Source: CBCPMX01 sp965120355 (lineage in GTDB: Bacteria > Bacillota > Clostridia > Oscillospirales > Oscillospiraceae). From it: 16,425 nt of DNA. Of this stretch, positions 14,396-16,425 are shown in pieces. Positions within the stretch are counted from its first letter, which is position 1, and every line of letters starts with the position of its first letter. The position numbers and the translations under genes are program-made. Location of the stretch: contig CBCPMX010000128.1 of the NCBI GenBank assembly GCA_965120355.1, positions 1 to 16,425 of the forward strand. Direction: 5' to 3'. The notes beneath the pieces were generated by a model that worked only from the letters and a program-made list of their open reading frames with translations, was not told the DNA's origin and made no database searches.

Positions 14396-14875
14396 TTAGC
14401 GACCGGTCTGCTTGGCGCAGCGGAACCACCAGATCTGGGTGAGGATCTCCGCCGCCAAGATCAGCAGCGCCGCCAAGGCCAGCAGAAATGTGGCACGGAA
14501 TAATAGGAAGCACCCCGCCAAGATGCCCCCTGCGGCATACAGGCCGCTGACCAGGCTTCGGGTCCCTTCGCCGACCCCCGTGCTGCGCAGAGACAGGAAC
14601 CGCAGCACAATGAACGCCACATTCGCTGCAATGTTCAAAATGCCAAAGACCAACATGCCTGACACTGGGGCCAACGCCCCCACGATTGCAATGGCGCTCC
14701 ACACCACGCTGCCCACCGCCGCCAGCAGGAAGCGGCGGTCTTGGATCCACAGCAGCACCATGGCAGAGGCAAAAGCGATTCGCACCACAATGTCCAGCAC
14801 AGTGGGCGTGAACCGGGACAGGCAACAGGCCAGGTAGAGCACAAAGCAGATCCACATGGTCCATTTTTGTTTCAT
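14396..14875 (-). CDS. Small polytopic membrane protein of unknown function
   Basis: A 159-aa integral membrane protein with about six hydrophobic segments (near 6-20, 26-43, 49-68, 74-94, 110-127 and 129-148) and very short connecting loops; basic residues occur at loops such as QDRR and RSTG. It ends WWFRCAKQTGR. No family motif is recognised; the repeated two-helix pattern resembles small DUF-type envelope proteins with no known activity. AAAGGAG ends 9 nt before the ATG at 14875 on this strand. It is followed by a hairpin and the lipoprotein gene on the same strand. Upstream lies the AT-rich segment. I found no promoter for it, so transcription may come from an unrecognised site or from read-through of the secreted-protein gene. 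Confidence 0.72.
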   Translation of the reverse strand: MKQKWTMWICFVLYLACCLSRFTPTVLDIVVRIAFASAMVLLWIQDRRFLLAAVGSVVWSAIAIVGALAPVSGMLVFGILNIAANVAFIVLRFLSLRSTGVGEGTRSLVSGLYAAGGILAGCFLLFRATFLLALAALLILAAEILTQIWWFRCAKQTGR

Positions 14876-14914
14876 GGATGTTTTCTCCTTTCGGGAAATG
14901 CGGGTGGGCAGCGT

Positions 14915-14948
14915 GGAATTGACATCATCCTAAGTAGCTGTCAATTCC
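14915..14948. repeat. 10-bp inverted repeat at the composition boundary
   Basis: GGAATTGACA (14915-14924) and TGTCAATTCC (14939-14948) are perfect inverted copies with a 14-nt loop. The repeat overlaps the last codons of the secreted-protein gene and lies where DNA changes from GC-rich to AT-rich. There is no T-tail on either strand, so it is not a typical terminator. Confidence 0.6.
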
Positions 14949-15887
14949 AGTTTTAATAAGTTCTGTATTTGCCAACGGGAATCCTTCGTCATATGCACTG
15001 GACATATACCGAAGCTGAATGCTATTTGAGGTATTGGTTCCGACCTCATATGATTTTGTTCTGTATGTGGTATAGATAATTGTTCCGCTTGTAGAGTTCA
15101 ATCGGACTCGATAATTCCACTCATAACACCGAATGGAAAAAGTTACAGTGTATTGATTTTGGTATGTGCTATACAGATTTACAAGGATATCCACGGTGTC
15201 TGACAAGAGCGGCTCAAAGTCTCCAGACGTAGTGAAAAAGATAGTATCGATAATAATTATCGCTGCATCTTCCCACGTTACTCCAGCGTCAAATTTATAT
15301 GTATCGCTGTATTCTGTAACATATCCAGACGTCTGCCTTGAAAGATATCCGTATACATTAGGCGCATAGGAATAGCCGCCACGATAGCCCATGTTTTCCC
15401 AGCTCGATGTCGTTCCAGTTCCCGCCAGATTAAGCTGCTGCCCCCGGCTATTCAAAAGGAAGGTCTCAGAGCTAACATAGTCTGTCGAATAAGGAATAAC
15501 CTCTGACCCGCCATCGGTGCTACTATCTTCTATTTCTTCCAGAGAAGCATCTTCGTTTGTTTCAAAAGTATCTTCGTGATCCGTAATCTCAACAATCTCA
15601 TCCAAATCCCATGTATCTACACTGCCATCAGGATAAATGTGAGATAATGTTCCTGCACTACTATTGGCTACAATTGTATACGCAAAAGTCGAATCAATGT
15701 AACAATCCACCCTTGTAGGCTGATATGTAGCAGAAGACGCGACTTGAGTCTGACTTTCGACTCGCTCAAGTTCGATTACGCCCCTTTCGGAATCAATATA
15801 TTCCACAGTATCCTCGACTTGGGCAGTAGTTTCGTCATTTGTTGCAGATACGCATGGAATTGATGCAACCAAAATACTGACTGTCAT
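14925..15887 (-). CDS. Secreted protein of unknown family, AT-rich gene with damaged-looking start
   Basis: A 320-aa product of unknown function. The N-terminus is a short hydrophobic stretch ending PCVSA, a plausible signal-peptidase site (VSA-TND), but it has no basic n-region. Next comes an acidic region (about 20-135, including SLEEIEDSSTDGG). The rest is rich in Tyr, Thr, Ser and Asn with beta-type alternation (YRGGYSYAPNVYGYLSRQ near 170, TVTFSIRCYEWNYRVRL near 255), like small exported proteins of gut Firmicutes. Codon use is far more AT-rich than its neighbours, which suggests transfer. No ribosome site precedes the ATG at 15887. A better site (AGGAG, 15939-15935) precedes a GTG at 15929 in the same frame, but an in-frame TAA (15902-15900) separates the two. 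The gene may be a recent pseudogene or may use a start I cannot identify. Confidence 0.6.
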   Translation of the reverse strand: MTVSILVASIPCVSATNDETTAQVEDTVEYIDSERGVIELERVESQTQVASSATYQPTRVDCYIDSTFAYTIVANSSAGTLSHIYPDGSVDTWDLDEIVEITDHEDTFETNEDASLEEIEDSSTDGGSEVIPYSTDYVSSETFLLNSRGQQLNLAGTGTTSSWENMGYRGGYSYAPNVYGYLSRQTSGYVTEYSDTYKFDAGVTWEDAAIIIIDTIFFTTSGDFEPLLSDTVDILVNLYSTYQNQYTVTFSIRCYEWNYRVRLNSTSGTIIYTTYRTKSYEVGTNTSNSIQLRYMSSAYDEGFPLANTELIKTGIDSYLG

Positions 15888-16159
15888 AATAATAGCTGAT
15901 TAAGCCAAACAACTCTGCAATGGAATCACCTTTAACTCCTATAAAAAGTAATTGTATACGTTGTGGCAGGCGCTCCCTCTGCAGCGAAAGGGCCTGCGCT
16001 ACTGACACAACCATTGTAATACAGAACACCTGAATTACCAAGGTGTATACACACGCAATCATATACAAATCGAATACAGAAATTCTGTCCATGTTCTACA
16101 AAAAATGTCATTTTATCGCTTTACAAACTGGAGCAGTCATGATCCTCTTTGCAGGGTAA

Positions 16160-16290
16160 ATAGAAAAGGTTATCTTTTCACATTTCTTTCTTAAAAATCA
16201 GGCAGCAGGCAAGTTGCACATCCTTTCATACCACCGACGGGCCTATGTAACAAAATTCACCTCTATAGTGGGGAACTCAGATAACCTTCC
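16160..16290 (-). ncRNA. Candidate small RNA or structured leader
   Basis: A transcript from the promoter at 16297-16325 would start near 16290. Its 5' end AAGGTTATCT (16288-16279) pairs perfectly over 10 bp with AGATAACCTT (16175-16166), and the sequence right after the second copy is TTCTATTT, a T-rich end. The paired ends close a loop of about 100 nt that contains a further hairpin (TTCCCC with GGTGAA, one mismatch). This gives a compact RNA of about 130 nt with a promoter and terminator-like end. It could equally be the leader of the secreted-protein gene. No known RNA family is recognised. Confidence 0.35.
16166..16288. repeat. 10-bp inverted repeat pair, 103 nt apart
   Basis: AAGGTTATCT (16166-16175) and AGATAACCTT (16279-16288) are perfect inverted copies. 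One copy lies just inside the predicted transcription start of the minus-strand promoter, so the pair would form a closing stem in the RNA. Confidence 0.75.
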
Positions 16291-16296
16291 TATGTA

Positions 16297-16325
16297 ATTA
16301 TAATTGCTAAACGGCGAAACGTCAA
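16297..16325 (-). promoter_or_regulatory. Near-consensus sigma-A promoter
   Basis: On the minus strand, TTGACG (16325-16320), exactly 17 nt, and TATAAT (16302-16297) differ from consensus at a single position. Upstream of the -35 box lie A/T tracts (16333-16364), which could act as an UP element. It points toward the candidate RNA and, further on, the secreted-protein gene. Confidence 0.8.
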
Positions 16326-16340
16326 CCTAATATACAAAAT

Positions 16341-16360
16341 ATATATAAAAATATATAAAA
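16341..16360. repeat. Two tandem copies of a 10-bp AT repeat
   Basis: ATATATAAAA occurs twice in direct succession (16341-16350, 16351-16360), followed by a partial third copy. It sits 15-35 bp upstream of the -35 box of the minus-strand promoter. Confidence 0.7.
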
Positions 16361-16425
16361 ATATGGTTGGTTGATTGTAAAATCAATCAAAATCAAGTTG
16401 AACACCTAACGAAGAAGTCCATAGC

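Larger units (their letters stand above)
15888..16425. other. AT-rich stretch of about 540 bases without a confident gene
   Basis: Markedly AT-rich. Minus-strand frames of 59 codons (15932-16111) and 85 codons (15835-16092) overlap each other in different frames, lack good ribosome sites and match nothing I recognise; neither is called. The far end carries a strong minus-strand promoter (16297-16325) with AT tracts upstream, a 10-bp inverted repeat around the predicted transcript start, and a small hairpin TTGATTG-TAAAAT-CAATCAA (16371-16390). Confidence 0.6.

Noticed and set aside
14915..14948. Inverted repeat as terminal repeat of an insertion sequence
   Set aside because: The arms are only 14 nt apart, there is no transposase, and no matching copy was seen at the other end of the AT-rich segment.
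15835..16092. 85-codon minus-strand frame upstream of the exported protein
   Set aside because: No ribosome site, overlaps the next gene in another frame, and competes with a 59-codon frame on the same strand; neither shows a family pattern.
16341..16390. AT repeats and hairpin as a replication origin or iterons
   Set aside because: Only two tandem copies, no DnaA boxes and no replication gene nearby; an UP element for the adjacent promoter is simpler.

Overview
The window is GC-rich, densely packed bacterial DNA from what looks like a gut Firmicute of the class Clostridia, probably the Oscillospiraceae (Flavonifractor / Oscillibacter / Lawsonibacter-like). The reasons are strong AGGAGG-type ribosome binding sites, sigma-A-like promoters, lipoproteins with Gram-positive style lipoboxes, a WecG/TagA/CpsF glycosyltransferase, and an overall base composition near 60% GC by eye. 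The taxonomic guess is inference; no rRNA or tRNA gene is present.

Layout. (1) 19-2064 (+): a large solute-binding lipoprotein of an ABC importer (family 5, oligopeptide type), ending in a strong terminator at 2115-2146. (2) 2189-3091 (-): a cysteine-rich conserved-looking protein of unknown function with a Ser/Asn/Thr tail, convergent with gene 1. (3) 3264-8521 (+): a tightly overlapping six-gene operon behind a sigma-A promoter at 3195-3223: WecG/TagA/CpsF glycosyltransferase, thymidylate kinase, DJ-1/PfpI protein, 5-formyltetrahydrofolate cyclo-ligase, MltG-type endolytic transglycosylase and a U32-family protein (TrhP/YegQ-like). Gene ends overlap or abut at every junction, so co-transcription and translational coupling are likely. 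It mixes envelope assembly (glycosyltransferase, MltG), dTTP and folate metabolism, and RNA modification. (4) 8522-8936: a 415-base gap with a long rod-like inverted structure (8564-8690) and two consecutive hairpins, the second a textbook terminator. (5) 8937-12304 (+): a MoxR AAA ATPase, a DUF58 protein and a polytopic membrane protein with a DUF4129-like C-terminus. This is the classic trio, but without the transglutaminase that often accompanies it.

(6) 12675-14875 (-): three envelope genes. In order of transcription they are a small polytopic membrane protein, a small lipoprotein and a secreted, C-terminally anchored TPM-domain protein; the last also has its own sigma-A promoter. (7) 14925-16425 (-): composition drops abruptly to AT-rich DNA. 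It holds a 320-aa secreted protein of unknown family whose start looks damaged, and about 540 bases without a confident gene. At its far end is a near-perfect promoter (TTGACG-17-TATAAT) that appears to drive a compact RNA of about 130 nt with pairing ends. The segment looks like recently acquired or decaying accessory DNA.

The most interesting candidates are the structured element at 8564-8690, the promoter-plus-paired-ends transcript at about 16160-16290, the AT-rich island with its broken signal sequence, and the TPM protein that may carry a second, partial TPM-like unit. No CRISPR array, insertion sequence, rRNA or tRNA was seen.
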